Below are positions 1-7,737 of a DNA stretch of 64,000 nucleotides, in pieces. The translations under genes were made by a program, and so were the position numbers. Position 1 is the stretch's first letter. Every line of letters starts with the position of its first letter. This DNA comes from Maritalea myrionectae DSM 19524 (GTDB taxonomy: Bacteria; Pseudomonadota; Alphaproteobacteria; Rhizobiales; Devosiaceae). Location of the stretch: assembly GCF_000423365.1 (NCBI RefSeq), contig NZ_AUHV01000003.1, positions 1 through 64,000 on the forward strand. Reading direction: 5' to 3'. The notes under the pieces are model-generated. The model was given only the letters and a program-made list of their open reading frames with translations. It made no database searches and was not told the DNA's origin.

Positions 1-301
1 CATCCATCTGAGCCGCACCAGTGATCATGTTTTTCACATAGTCAGCGTGGCCTGGGCAATCAACGTGCGCATAGTGGCGACCGTCTGTTTCGTACTCAAC
101 GTGCGCTGTGGAAATGGTAATACCACGTGCTTTTTCTTCTGGCGCTTTGTCGATCTCGTCAAAAGCTGTGCCTTGACCACCTGTCGCTTCAGACAATACT
201 TTCGTAATCGCTGCTGTCAGGGTCGTCTTACCATGGTCAACGTGACCAATAGTCCCAATGTTTACGTGCGGCTTGTTCCGCTCAAACTTTTCCTTCGCCA
301 T
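1..301 (-). CDS. tuf: Elongation factor Tu, N-terminal part (cut by window edge)
   Basis: Only the first ~100 residues are in the window; the gene runs off the left edge. The protein starts [12 protein letters not shown], has the P-loop GHVDHGKT (~19-26), the switch I end RGITIS and the switch II motif DCPGHADY, so it is the GTPase that delivers aminoacyl-tRNA to the ribosome. The minus-strand region upstream (302-485) carries no gene and should hold its promoter. In many alphaproteobacteria one tuf copy follows tRNA-Tyr and tRNA-Gly and precedes tRNA-Trp, secE and nusG. Here those two tRNAs lie at 11.4 kb, so this is probably that second copy, separated from them by an insertion. Confidence 0.97.
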   Translation of the reverse strand, partial: MAKEKFERNKPHVNIGTIGHVDHGKTTLTAAITKVLSEATGGQGTAFDEIDKAPEEKARGITISTAHVEYETDGRHYAHVDCPGHADYVKNMITGAAQMD

Positions 302-485
302 GCGTATAATCTCCGTTCGCTTAGCATCCGGCTAATTAATAAACACGGGACAGGTCCCCTGCCGGAATTCGTTGCGTCTATTACCCCAAATTTTGCAAAG
401 ACAAAAGCCCTAATTTTCAACTTATTAAACGCCAATGCCTATTCGAACCACTTTGCTCCATTTTCGCAGGGTTTTCGTCGGCTTT

Positions 486-1430
486 TTACTTATAATTGCC
501 GATGCGTTCGATCAAAAAATCAAAGAATTGATCGCGGTTCACGTCGTAGGCCCATTGGGCATTTGCGGGCTTGCCCGTCACGCCCCAGAAATCAACCGCC
601 GTGTGGCCGCGGGTCAATTCGCTTTGCGTTTCAATGGCGATATGACAGGGCTTTAACTTGAACAAATCCGGCTTCAACATCCAAGCCACCGTGCACGGAT
701 CATGCAATGGGCCGCCCTCAGCGCTATATTTCGCCGCATCATATTGCCCGAAAAACTCAAGCATTCCGGCACAAGATCTTGCGACCCTGCTCCCCAAAGC
801 ATTCAACCGGCCGACAATTTCCGGGCTAGTCATTACTTTATGGGTCACGTCCAAGCCAAACATGGCGATCGGACGACCGCATTTCATCACAATATCCGCC
901 GCATGCGGATCCACATAAATATTGAATTCAGCTGACGGCGTCACGTTCCCGGCTTCAAATGAGGCGCCGCCCATAATTGCAATCTGCATGATCTTGCTCG
1001 CAATATCCGGTGCTTTTTTCAGCGCCATGGCCAAATTGGTCATTGGTCCGGTGATCACCATCTCAACGCTGTCATCCGCCGCCGCACGCAAGCTATCGAT
1101 GATAAAATCAACGCCATGCTGGTCTTGCTTTGGCAAGCTCGGCTCGAAAAACTCGATGCCATCAATACCTGTCTCGCCATGAACATATTCAGCCGTGAAC
1201 AATGGTTCCACCAGCGGCCCCATGCAGCCAGCATAAACCGGCACATCCTTGCGGCCTGCCATTTCAACCAGAATACGGCAATTGATCTCCGTGCGCGTCA
1301 ACGGCACATTGCCCCCGGCAGCTACAACGCCCAGCACATCAAGCTCAGGCGCATTCAGCGCCAAAAACAGCATCAGCGCATCGTCTTGTCCGGGATCACA
1401 ATCAAGTATTACAGGGCGTTTATCAGTCAT
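486..1430 (-). CDS. Inosine-uridine preferring nucleoside hydrolase
   Basis: A 314-residue protein of usual family length. It opens with the calcium-binding signature DCDPGQDD (residues 10-17), the hallmark of IUNH nucleoside hydrolases, which split the N-glycosidic bond of ribonucleosides to give ribose and free base. There is no signal peptide, so it should be cytoplasmic and serve nucleoside salvage. The substrate subtype (rihA/B/C) cannot be told from sequence alone. It lies downstream of the secreted RNase A-like gene on the same strand, separated by a terminator, so it probably has its own promoter. A link between RNA breakdown and nucleoside salvage is only an inference. Confidence 0.92.
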   Translation of the reverse strand: MTDKRPVILDCDPGQDDALMLFLALNAPELDVLGVVAAGGNVPLTRTEINCRILVEMAGRKDVPVYAGCMGPLVEPLFTAEYVHGETGIDGIEFFEPSLPKQDQHGVDFIIDSLRAAADDSVEMVITGPMTNLAMALKKAPDIASKIMQIAIMGGASFEAGNVTPSAEFNIYVDPHAADIVMKCGRPIAMFGLDVTHKVMTSPEIVGRLNALGSRVARSCAGMLEFFGQYDAAKYSAEGGPLHDPCTVAWMLKPDLFKLKPCHIAIETQSELTRGHTAVDFWGVTGKPANAQWAYDVNRDQFFDFLIERIGNYK

Positions 1431-1528
1431 AAATCATTCTCCATTGCCGCCCGGACCATGCGCGGCAGATAATTTGCGGTCAAGCCAGATTATCAATATC
1501 CCCCAGCAATCCCACTTTCGATGATCAT

Positions 1529-1567
1529 AAAAATGGGCGATCAACCCAATCAGCTTGACCGCCCATT
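1529..1567 (-). terminator. Rho-independent terminator after the RNase A-like gene
   Basis: Stem arms at 1532-1544 and 1555-1567 (13 pairs, one of them G-U) with a 10-base loop, followed on the minus strand by a run of five T (plus-strand A at 1529-1533). It lies just past the stop of the gene ending at 1586 and before the nucleoside hydrolase start. Confidence 0.75.
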
Positions 1568-1585
1568 CATTTTTCTCAACTCAGC

Positions 1586-2407
1586 TTACTCAGCCGACAT
1601 GCTATCCAACGCGACGCTGAGCTCTTCCAGCACATAGGCAAGCCAACGTGTGGCACCATCTGGGGTCCCGAACCGACGGTTTGCCCAGTCCTCAATTAGT
1701 CGTGGATCATGCTTTGGGTCAGCCAGGAAATCGGCACCTTGAGCCAAAACCAAGCGATGCGCTTCGGCAGATACATGGGTCAGGCTAGACTTCACCGCGA
1801 CATCGTCGGAAAGACCCGCCAAATCGCTATCGGCAAACTGCCCAGCCAAATATCCAGCCAATGCCGCATATTTCTGCGCTGCGTCATTACCCATCATAAC
1901 CTCATGTTCACTCAATGCGCTCGAACCAGCGGGTGGCATGGTTGGAAACGATGTTAGAAGAAAACACCCCCCATGACCATCAGCCTCGATCACCGTGCGC
2001 AACCGATCCGAATTCACAATATTTTGCAAACTTGCTGGCCGATAGGCGACACGACCAACAATGGCTGTTGCAACAAAATTATCCACCCGACGCTGACCAT
2101 GCAGCGCATTGTTGGCCCAATTATTGACCGCAACACGCACACCCGTCAGCCCGGCTGTGATGGCCAGTTCGGCTGTTTGTTGATCAGTATAGGTGCTGGC
2201 ATTTTGGATATTGGGCGAGTTAATTAGCCGATTGACCAATTGCGCATCGGTCTTGCCGACATGGCGGGCAATCGTATGCCCACCAGCCAACTCCTGTGCA
2301 GTCAGCCAGCCCAATGGAAACGGGTTGGGCAAGCATTGCGCCTGCGCCAAGGGCACAAGCAAGGCGAGCATCAAAACGCTCAGATTTAAACGAATGAAAT
2401 GTTTCAT
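1586..2407 (-). CDS. Secreted protein with bacterial RNase A-like (CdiA-CT type) domain
   Basis: The start at 2407 is preferred because it gives a clean signal peptide (MKHFIRLNLS..., cleavage after AQA ~23); an in-frame start at 2482 would put 25 extra residues before it. Mature residues ~39-157 match the pattern of the bacterial RNase A superfamily domain known from CdiA toxins: AGGHTIARHVGKT with His49, Arg60 eleven residues on, and LLTSFP (Thr152, Phe154) closing the domain. From memory, the CdiA enzyme uses His/Arg with an 11-residue gap plus Thr and Tyr two apart; here the Tyr position is Phe. About 115 helical-looking residues of unknown role follow. No immunity gene is obvious. It follows the RhiA-like gene on the same strand. 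Predicted role: extracellular or periplasmic RNase, or antibacterial effector. Confidence 0.75.
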   Translation of the reverse strand: MKHFIRLNLSVLMLALLVPLAQAQCLPNPFPLGWLTAQELAGGHTIARHVGKTDAQLVNRLINSPNIQNASTYTDQQTAELAITAGLTGVRVAVNNWANNALHGQRRVDNFVATAIVGRVAYRPASLQNIVNSDRLRTVIEADGHGGCFLLTSFPTMPPAGSSALSEHEVMMGNDAAQKYAALAGYLAGQFADSDLAGLSDDVAVKSSLTHVSAEAHRLVLAQGADFLADPKHDPRLIEDWANRRFGTPDGATRWLAYVLEELSVALDSMSAE

Positions 2408-2439
2408 TTTACTGTCCTTCAGTTTGTTTGGGGGAGAAA

Positions 2440-2464
2440 GTGGGGTGCGCCACGCGCACCCCAC
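2440..2464 (-). terminator. Strong GC hairpin between RhiA-like and RNase A-like genes
   Basis: A perfect 11-bp inverted repeat, arms 2440-2450 and 2454-2464, with a 3-base loop. It sits between the stop of the RhiA-like gene (2542) and the start of the RNase gene (2407). The following T-tract is poor, so it may be a weak terminator, an attenuator or an mRNA-processing and stability element setting the ratio of the two products. Confidence 0.5.
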
Positions 2465-2541
2465 CCTGCACAGCGGTCGCACCGTGTTAGATCAGGGGAG
2501 GAGTCTAACCTTGGGATGGCAATCCGCCGTTGCGTCTCGCG

Positions 2542-3231
2542 CTATGCTTGTTGGAACAAGTTCTGCTCGGTGAAATTCAGCGTGATGTCGGTAACACCAT
2601 CAAACTCCACCTTGTAAGCGTGCGATGTTTCCTCAATATCGATCACATCGCCTTCGCTATATTTGGCGGACATGATGTAATATTCAGGGTGCGGCGTGAA
2701 CACATAGTCGATGTTCGGCAGCAACTGCACGGACACAGCAGGCTTCCGGTTCATTGCAATGCCCAATGCCAAATCCATTTGGGCGGAACTTGCCGCCGCA
2801 TTAGTTGGAATTTTGTCATCAGAATTGGCAGCGATGATGCCCGATGTGGTGTTGCCCGGCACGCCGTCAAAATATGGCGCCCCGTTCGGGAACGTCCCGT
2901 CATAGCTCACATTCACAAGGTTGGTATCGTCGACCTTTACCGGAATTTGGGTTGCCGTTTGGAACTTACGCGGACTGGCGCTTGTGCCTTCCTGCTGCAA
3001 ATAGCCAGCATTGATTGAATAGTCGATAAACCAATTGAACTGGGAGATGCTGGGGTTGCTCACGCTCCCGCCTGCTGCCGAGCCCACAATCCATGCGAGG
3101 GAAATGGGGTCCGTTGAAGGTTTCGACGTTACGGGCATTTTTTGGAACAGCACAAAGGTTTGCAGAAGCGAATTCTGGTTGTTCACTTTCAGTGAGTATT
3201 GCGTGCCGAGAGCGGCTGGATCGTTAGACAT
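2542..3231 (-). CDS. RhiA-like protein of unknown function
   Basis: A 229-residue protein with no signal peptide, rich in Ser, Asn and beta-type sequence. The N-terminal pattern TQYSLKVNNQN ... ISLAWIVGSAA ... FNWFIDYSINAG resembles RhiA of Rhizobium leguminosarum (rhizosphere-expressed, function unknown) and related proteins with a SLAWF...W.IDYSF pattern. This rests on remembered family features, not on a search. A start ATG at 3231 with GGAGACA just upstream (seen on the minus strand) is convincing. It is probably the first gene of a unit with the RNase A-like gene and is divergent from the serine recombinase at 3516, so the AT-rich 284-bp gap likely holds both promoters. Confidence 0.55.
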   Translation of the reverse strand: MSNDPAALGTQYSLKVNNQNSLLQTFVLFQKMPVTSKPSTDPISLAWIVGSAAGGSVSNPSISQFNWFIDYSINAGYLQQEGTSASPRKFQTATQIPVKVDDTNLVNVSYDGTFPNGAPYFDGVPGNTTSGIIAANSDDKIPTNAAASSAQMDLALGIAMNRKPAVSVQLLPNIDYVFTPHPEYYIMSAKYSEGDVIDIEETSHAYKVEFDGVTDITLNFTEQNLFQQA

Positions 3232-3515
3232 GATTGTCTCCTTAAAGGTTTTTCGCTTCAGTGTGAGCCGACCACCGACTCACTGTTCTAAAGCGTTCCT
3301 TTTCGCGACACGGCGCCGCAGGAAAACAGGCATAAAGCACGCCGCAAGCTGCCCTCGCTAACCCAGCAAACACGCACATAAATAGATAAAATTGATAGGA
3401 AAATATTCTTATTAGCCGCTTGACATTGTTCAGTTCACATGGTTTAAAAGGGAACCATTTTAGAACAAAGCAAGAACATTTTATAAGCAAAATCAATACT
3501 TAACGGGAGGTCACA
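3232..3515. promoter_or_regulatory. Divergent intergenic region, RhiA-like gene / recombinase
   Basis: An AT-rich 284-bp stretch between divergent genes. It contains a small inverted repeat (3439-3444 with 3453-3458) and a good ribosome binding site (GGGAGGT) ahead of 3516. Serine resolvases often bind res sites next to their own gene, so this is where such a site would be expected. I could not define subsites. Confidence 0.35.
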
Positions 3516-4118
3516 ATGCTGCTTGGCTATGCACGCGTTTCAACCGGAGAGCAAAACGTAGATCTTCAAATTGCTGCACTCAGGAAATGCGGCTGTGACC
3601 GCATTTTTTTGGACGAAGGTATTTCTGGAAAAGAGATTTCACGCCCGTCCCTCAACCAGATGCTGAGCGTGCTCCGCCGCGATGACAAGATCATCGTGTG
3701 GCGGCTTGATCGATTATCCCGATCCCTCTCCGATCTCTTAGGATTGATCAAGGAGCTGGAGGCATTGGGCGCTGGCTTTCAATCCTTGACCGAACAGATT
3801 GACACTTCAACTCCATCAGGAACCTTGATGTTTCATATGATGGGCGCATTGGCGGAGTTTGAGCGCGCCCTCATCTCCGAACGCACAAAGGCAGGCATGC
3901 GTGTCGCACATTTGCGCGGAAAAACTTTGGGCCGCCCTTCATCGCTGTCGTCTGCGCAAATCGCGTTGGCGCAACAGCTAACAAATGAGGGACAGCCCAT
4001 GCATAAAATCGCCCGCCAGTTTGGCGTCAGTCGATCAACCATCTATCGATCAATCGCGAAGCACAATGCCGCAAATGAAAATCATGCGGACAAAGCCGGT
4101 GGCATTTCCGACCGATAG
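3516..4118 (+). CDS. Serine recombinase (resolvase/invertase family)
   Basis: A 200-residue small serine recombinase. The N-terminus LLGYARVST places the catalytic Ser at position 9; conserved catalytic-domain Arg segments VWRLDRLSRS and EFERALISERT follow, and the C-terminus has a resolvase-type helix-turn-helix (ARQFGVSRSTIYRSI). It is intact, preceded by GGGAGGT. No transposase, inverted terminal repeats or invertible segment is visible nearby, so its substrate is unknown. It could be a relic of a transposon or plasmid, or a resolvase of a mobile island. It lies in the block separating tuf from tRNA-Gly, consistent with past integration. Confidence 0.93.
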   Translation: MLLGYARVSTGEQNVDLQIAALRKCGCDRIFLDEGISGKEISRPSLNQMLSVLRRDDKIIVWRLDRLSRSLSDLLGLIKELEALGAGFQSLTEQIDTSTPSGTLMFHMMGALAEFERALISERTKAGMRVAHLRGKTLGRPSSLSSAQIALAQQLTNEGQPMHKIARQFGVSRSTIYRSIAKHNAANENHADKAGGISDR

Positions 4119-4122
4119 TTGC

Positions 4123-4437
4123 CTACATGCATTTCTTGCATTTGGTGGCGTATGGGATGACTTCGAGACGCTCGTCCGAAATCTCATCGCCACACTCGAC
4201 ACAAATGCCAAAGGTGCCATTTTCAATGCGCGTTAGCGCGTGTTCAATGTGTTCAAGTTCTTCCTTGCCCGCATTGCCCAGCCCTTCGAGCATTTCATCA
4301 TCCTCGCGCTCAACCGCGCGCTCTTCTGTATCAGGGCTCGGCTCGTCGTCCAATTGATCCTCGATATTGTGCAAACGCACATCGAGCTCTCTTTGACGCG
4401 CCAATAGTTTTTGTTTGTAGGCCTCAATATCTCGCAT
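4123..4437 (-). CDS. TraR/DksA family zinc-finger protein
   Basis: A 104-residue protein with an acidic, Glu-rich helical N-terminal half and a C4 zinc finger near the C-terminus (Cys79, Cys82, Cys100, Cys103 in ICVECG ... CKKC). Short members of this family bind RNA polymerase through its secondary channel or are of unknown role. At about 100 residues it is shorter than DksA (~150) and lacks a full coiled-coil hairpin, so I do not call it dksA. It ends 4 bp from the convergent recombinase stop and is separated from the MATE operon by a terminator. Confidence 0.88.
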   Translation of the reverse strand: MRDIEAYKQKLLARQRELDVRLHNIEDQLDDEPSPDTEERAVEREDDEMLEGLGNAGKEELEHIEHALTRIENGTFGICVECGDEISDERLEVIPYATKCKKCM

Positions 4438-4479
4438 AGGTCACCTCTTGTTTGGATGACAATAAGTTTGCCATCAAAC

Positions 4480-4509
4480 GGCTTGCGCCAAATTGATCTG
4501 GCGCAAGCC
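4480..4509 (-). terminator. Hairpin terminator after the MATE operon
   Basis: A perfect 11-bp stem (4480-4490 with 4499-4509) and 8-base loop directly downstream of the MATE stop at 4519. The following T-tract on the minus strand is short (GTTTG), so termination may be partial and allow some readthrough into the DksA-like gene. Confidence 0.65.
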
Positions 4510-4518
4510 CAGCATACA

Positions 4519-5907
4519 TTATGCTTTTACAGGTAAAAACATGCCGAAGCGATAGCCGCGTGTGCGTTGCATGGAAAGAAGCACAATGACGGTCAAGCCA
4601 AACATCAGCACATCCCCCACTGGTGATGCCACCCAAACGCCCAATTCTCCCATAAAGCGCGGCATAATCAGCAGGAGCGGCAAGCCAAACAAATAGTTGC
4701 GTGAGAGGCCCAAAATTGCAGCCCGCTTCGCATCGCCGATGGCCTGAAAATAGCCTGAGAGCACATTGATCGGCGCCCCGATGAAAAAGAACATCACCAA
4801 GATCGGCAAAATCCGAGCAACTTGCGCAATCATCGCCGCGTCATCAACAAACACATCCGCAATCGCGCTGGCCTGGGTGATGAAGATGATTTCCATGGTC
4901 AGGGCATATAGCACCGCAATGGTGAGAGCCACGCGAATGCTCGCATTCACCCGCTCTGGCAATTGCCCCCCATAATTGTTGCCCACAATAGACTGGAACG
5001 CCATAGACACCCCGAGCAGCGGCATGAATGAGAAGGTCATCAACCGGGTAATGATCCCATACGCCCCCACCAATTCCTCATAATTGGCGGTGTCGACGGC
5101 CTTCAACATGGCCACCACCATGCCGGCGACGAGCGAAATGGAAAGGAAATTCAAGCTGAGCGGTGCGCCCAGGGCCAGATTTTCTTTGACCAATTTCACA
5201 AATACCGACCGCGGCGGTAGGCTGAAGCCCAACTTGGATCCGCCCCGCAAGCGAAAACCCATCAGCAACACCAATGCCAGCAATTGCGCGGCCACGGTTC
5301 CCCAAGCAGACCCCGCAACACCCCAGCCCCAAAGGGCAATGAAGATATAGTTGAAGATCATGTTGAATAGGGTCACACCAATCGACATCAGTGCCATCAC
5401 GCCCATCTTGCCCTCACTCCGCAACGCATCAAATTGCACGGAGAGGATGAACAATAAAGGCGAGGTGAACATCAAGATCGACATATAGGTCCACGCCATG
5501 CGGGCCAATTCATCATTGCCCTCGGTGACCCAAGCGACCAAGCGCTCGCCGCCAAACACGAAGAACGCCATCAACAAAGCCGCCATGCCAATGCCCAGAA
5601 TGATGGCAACTGCAAAGCTCTGCGCTGCCCCGTGCAAATCATTGGCACCAAATCGACGCGCCACGATTGAAGCGAAGCCATTCGAGATCATATTGCTCAT
5701 GGCAATAATCAGCATCTGCAGCGGAAACATCATTGTAACCGCGGTCAGCGCCGCCGCCCCGACATAAACGCCCAAAAAGTAGGCATCCACCAAGTTAAAC
5801 AGCCCATTCACCGCCATAATCAAAACGATGGGCGCGGCTGTTGCCACAAACAACTTACCCATCGGCTGCGTCAAATATTTATTATCTTCAATAGCTTGCG
5901 TAGTCAT
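4519..5907 (-). CDS. MATE family efflux transporter
   Basis: A 462-residue integral membrane protein with about 12 hydrophobic segments in two similar halves, typical of MATE exporters (NorM/DinF/MepA type). The N-terminal segment with PMGKLFVATAAPIVLIMAV, the conserved GLFNLVDAYFLG stretch and the repeated pattern around residue 240 support the call. It should export cationic compounds with Na+ or H+. It overlaps the upstream DUF2239 gene by 4 bp (ATGA), indicating translational coupling. The operon is headed by two identical palindromes, so expression is likely controlled by a dimeric repressor, possibly the DUF2239 protein. Confidence 0.9.
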   Translation of the reverse strand: MTTQAIEDNKYLTQPMGKLFVATAAPIVLIMAVNGLFNLVDAYFLGVYVGAAALTAVTMMFPLQMLIIAMSNMISNGFASIVARRFGANDLHGAAQSFAVAIILGIGMAALLMAFFVFGGERLVAWVTEGNDELARMAWTYMSILMFTSPLLFILSVQFDALRSEGKMGVMALMSIGVTLFNMIFNYIFIALWGWGVAGSAWGTVAAQLLALVLLMGFRLRGGSKLGFSLPPRSVFVKLVKENLALGAPLSLNFLSISLVAGMVVAMLKAVDTANYEELVGAYGIITRLMTFSFMPLLGVSMAFQSIVGNNYGGQLPERVNASIRVALTIAVLYALTMEIIFITQASAIADVFVDDAAMIAQVARILPILVMFFFIGAPINVLSGYFQAIGDAKRAAILGLSRNYLFGLPLLLIMPRFMGELGVWVASPVGDVLMFGLTVIVLLSMQRTRGYRFGMFLPVKA

Positions 5908-6527
5908 TTTGACTCACTTTCTTGGGTTTCGGACGCCAAAGAAGGGTCAAATGCCACCTCAGAGATTTGCACAATGTGGTGCTTCAACCCTTCGGGCCAG
6001 TCCGCAATAATATTGAAAAAATCGTCCTTTTCGGCCGCGAAAAGCGCCCGAATGGCGTCTTCATAATTCGGCAGGTCCCCGGCCACCGCTGTCATCAAGC
6101 GATAGGTCGATTGTTGAGCGCTACGTTGGGCCGCAAGCGGGTCAGCCGCTTTCATGGCCTCGCCCACCAACCGGCGAAGGGTGACAGACGCCCCACCCCG
6201 TTGCTGCCCCAACCACTCCCAATGTTTGGGCAGTAAGGTCACTTCCTTGCTCACCACACCCAACTTCGGACGCCCCGGTTTTTTGACCTTCACTTTTGGC
6301 TCGAGCGGCTTTTTTTGCTTTTCGAGGCGTTCAAACACCTCCTCCATGCTGCCACGCAAATCCACCTCAATCGGACGTGAATTCTTGTGGTCGAAGATCA
6401 AAATCAGATCATTTGGATGGGCATCATGGTGGCGCTTCACTTCGTGCACCACTTCAGCAAACTCGCCAGTAGCAATCAGCTCCGAGCCGACAAAAGCCGC
6501 GCACAATTCGTCAGGTGAATAATACAT
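5904..6527 (-). CDS. DUF2239 family protein, possible ribbon-helix-helix autoregulator
   Basis: A 207-residue protein matching DUF2239 (N-terminal MYYSPDELCAAFVGSELIA, then a His/Asp-rich segment, GRPKLGVVSKEVTLLP). The ATG at 6527 is chosen over a GTG at 6530 because AAAGGA lies 7 bases upstream. Residues ~95-125 (KEVTLLPKHWEWL ... SVTLRRLVGEA) read like a beta strand followed by two helices, as in ribbon-helix-helix DNA-binding proteins, preceded by a basic GRPK arm. I infer that it may bind the twin palindromes just upstream and control itself and the coupled MATE gene. The family has no firmly established function that I know of. Confidence 0.8.
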   Translation of the reverse strand: MYYSPDELCAAFVGSELIATGEFAEVVHEVKRHHDAHPNDLILIFDHKNSRPIEVDLRGSMEEVFERLEKQKKPLEPKVKVKKPGRPKLGVVSKEVTLLPKHWEWLGQQRGGASVTLRRLVGEAMKAADPLAAQRSAQQSTYRLMTAVAGDLPNYEDAIRALFAAEKDDFFNIIADWPEGLKHHIVQISEVAFDPSLASETQESESK

Positions 6528-6553
6528 CACATGTTCCTTTCGTTGGCAGCGTT

Positions 6554-6593
6554 TTACCCGGGTAATTTAAAAGAGTCAATATTACCCGGGTAA
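6554..6593. promoter_or_regulatory. Twin palindromic operator upstream of DUF2239-MATE
   Basis: The 12-bp perfect palindrome TTACCCGGGTAA occurs twice, at 6554-6565 and 6582-6593, centres 28 bp apart, 27 bp and more upstream of the DUF2239 start. Spacing and symmetry suggest two dimers of a repressor bound over the operon promoter. Confidence 0.75.
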
Positions 6594-6606
6594 AATTTTA
6601 AAATGC

Positions 6607-6634
6607 AAAAAACAAGGCCGCCGAAGCGACCTTG
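6607..6634 (-). terminator. Rho-independent terminator of the esterase gene (UUCG loop)
   Basis: On the minus strand a 9-bp stem (6626-6634 with 6613-6621, one U-G pair) closes a UUCG tetraloop and is followed by six T (plus-strand A 6607-6612). It ends transcription from the esterase gene at 6654 and insulates the operator region. Confidence 0.85.
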
Positions 6635-6653
6635 ATGAATTCATATATATTTC

Positions 6654-7664
6654 TCAGCTATTTAGCGCCTTCACCAATTGCGGCAACGATTTATCATAAC
6701 GATAATCGAGCGAAAAATGATCGTCGGGGAATTCTTCATAGGTGTGCTTAATGCCACCCTTCTTGAGCAATTTGTGCATCTGCCGTGCCGGATAGACCAT
6801 ATTGAATCGATCCTGATCGCCACACTCGATCCACAGCATTTTGAGCTTTTTCAGATTATTCCCATATTCCTCAAGCATCACAATCGGATCGTAAGCAGCC
6901 CAAGCGGCCCACTTTTCAGAATCCAACTCGCAGGTATGCAGGTCTACAGGCAGGCTCACCCCGCAATACGCATCCGGATCAGGATCATAACTTGCCCCCA
7001 TGGCCAACAACATCAGCGCATGAATATCGTCTGATTTATAATGTGGCCCCTTCTCGAAGCTTTTCAGGAACTTCTCAAAGCTCATCTCATGTGGTGCCAA
7101 CGCCCGCAACACTTTGGGCATATCCGGCAAGAATATCCGATCGAACCCCATATCTGCCGAATAAACCCCTGCCACTGACCACACATCAGGATATTTCAAC
7201 GCATGATACATCGCCCCATAGCCGCCTGACGAGCGACCAAACAGACCGCGACGACCTTCCCCGCCGCATCCGAACTTATCTTCAATTGCAGGCAACATAT
7301 TCTCGATCAAAAAGTCTTCCCAGCGCCCCATCGCTTTGGAGTTCACATACTGGTTGCCACCAAGCCCGGTAAAACCGTCTGGCATGGCCACGACCACCGG
7401 GGGCAATTCACCTTCAGCAATCAAGCGATCCAATCGATGCGGGAGGCTCTCGCCAAAGTTTCGCCAATTTGCGTGCGCCAAACCGCTGCCGGTAAAGCCA
7501 GCCAAATCAACGAGTAAGGGGAGGTCTTTGCCATCATGGCCAAAAGGCACATAAACCAGAACATCGCGGTGATCTGCATCGCCCAACATGTTCTCGGCTA
7601 ATGCGTCGGACTGGATCGTAAGACGGAAGAAATTACCGTCTGGTGTCGTCTTGTTGTAGGGCAT
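6654..7664 (-). CDS. Esterase-family alpha/beta hydrolase (PF00756-like)
   Basis: A 336-residue cytoplasmic protein (no signal peptide) of the esterase D / enterochelin-esterase type. The nucleophile elbow is GRSSGGYG with Ser145; ECGDQDRF near residue 285 supplies the acid and PDDHF near 318 the His. Substrate unknown. The start at 7664 directly follows a hairpin plus T-run; the only Shine-Dalgarno-like bases (AAGG) lie in the stem, so translation may be controlled by folding, or the real start may be internal. The gene has its own strong terminator. Confidence 0.85.
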   Translation of the reverse strand: MPYNKTTPDGNFFRLTIQSDALAENMLGDADHRDVLVYVPFGHDGKDLPLLVDLAGFTGSGLAHANWRNFGESLPHRLDRLIAEGELPPVVVAMPDGFTGLGGNQYVNSKAMGRWEDFLIENMLPAIEDKFGCGGEGRRGLFGRSSGGYGAMYHALKYPDVWSVAGVYSADMGFDRIFLPDMPKVLRALAPHEMSFEKFLKSFEKGPHYKSDDIHALMLLAMGASYDPDPDAYCGVSLPVDLHTCELDSEKWAAWAAYDPIVMLEEYGNNLKKLKMLWIECGDQDRFNMVYPARQMHKLLKKGGIKHTYEEFPDDHFSLDYRYDKSLPQLVKALNS

Positions 7665-7713
7665 AAAAAAACCTTGGATTGAGAGAATTCAGGCAATCCT
7701 ATCAATCCAAGGT
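7665..7713 (-). promoter_or_regulatory. Terminator-like hairpin containing the esterase ribosome binding site
   Basis: A perfect 12-bp inverted repeat (7702-7713 with 7671-7682, 19-base loop) followed on the minus strand by seven T that end at the esterase ATG. It could be the terminator of the GGDEF gene ending at 7738. Because the AAGG is inside the stem it would also hide the esterase translation start. Confidence 0.6.
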
Positions 7714-7737
7714 CAAACTACAACCACCGCGGCGGTT

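Noticed and set aside
47-661. A 204-codon plus-strand frame opposite tuf and the nucleoside hydrolase
   Set aside because: It crosses two strong minus-strand genes and the intergenic region; composition and content are those of an antisense shadow.
3232-4118. A complete transposon around the serine recombinase
   Set aside because: No transposase, terminal inverted repeats or target duplication could be seen.
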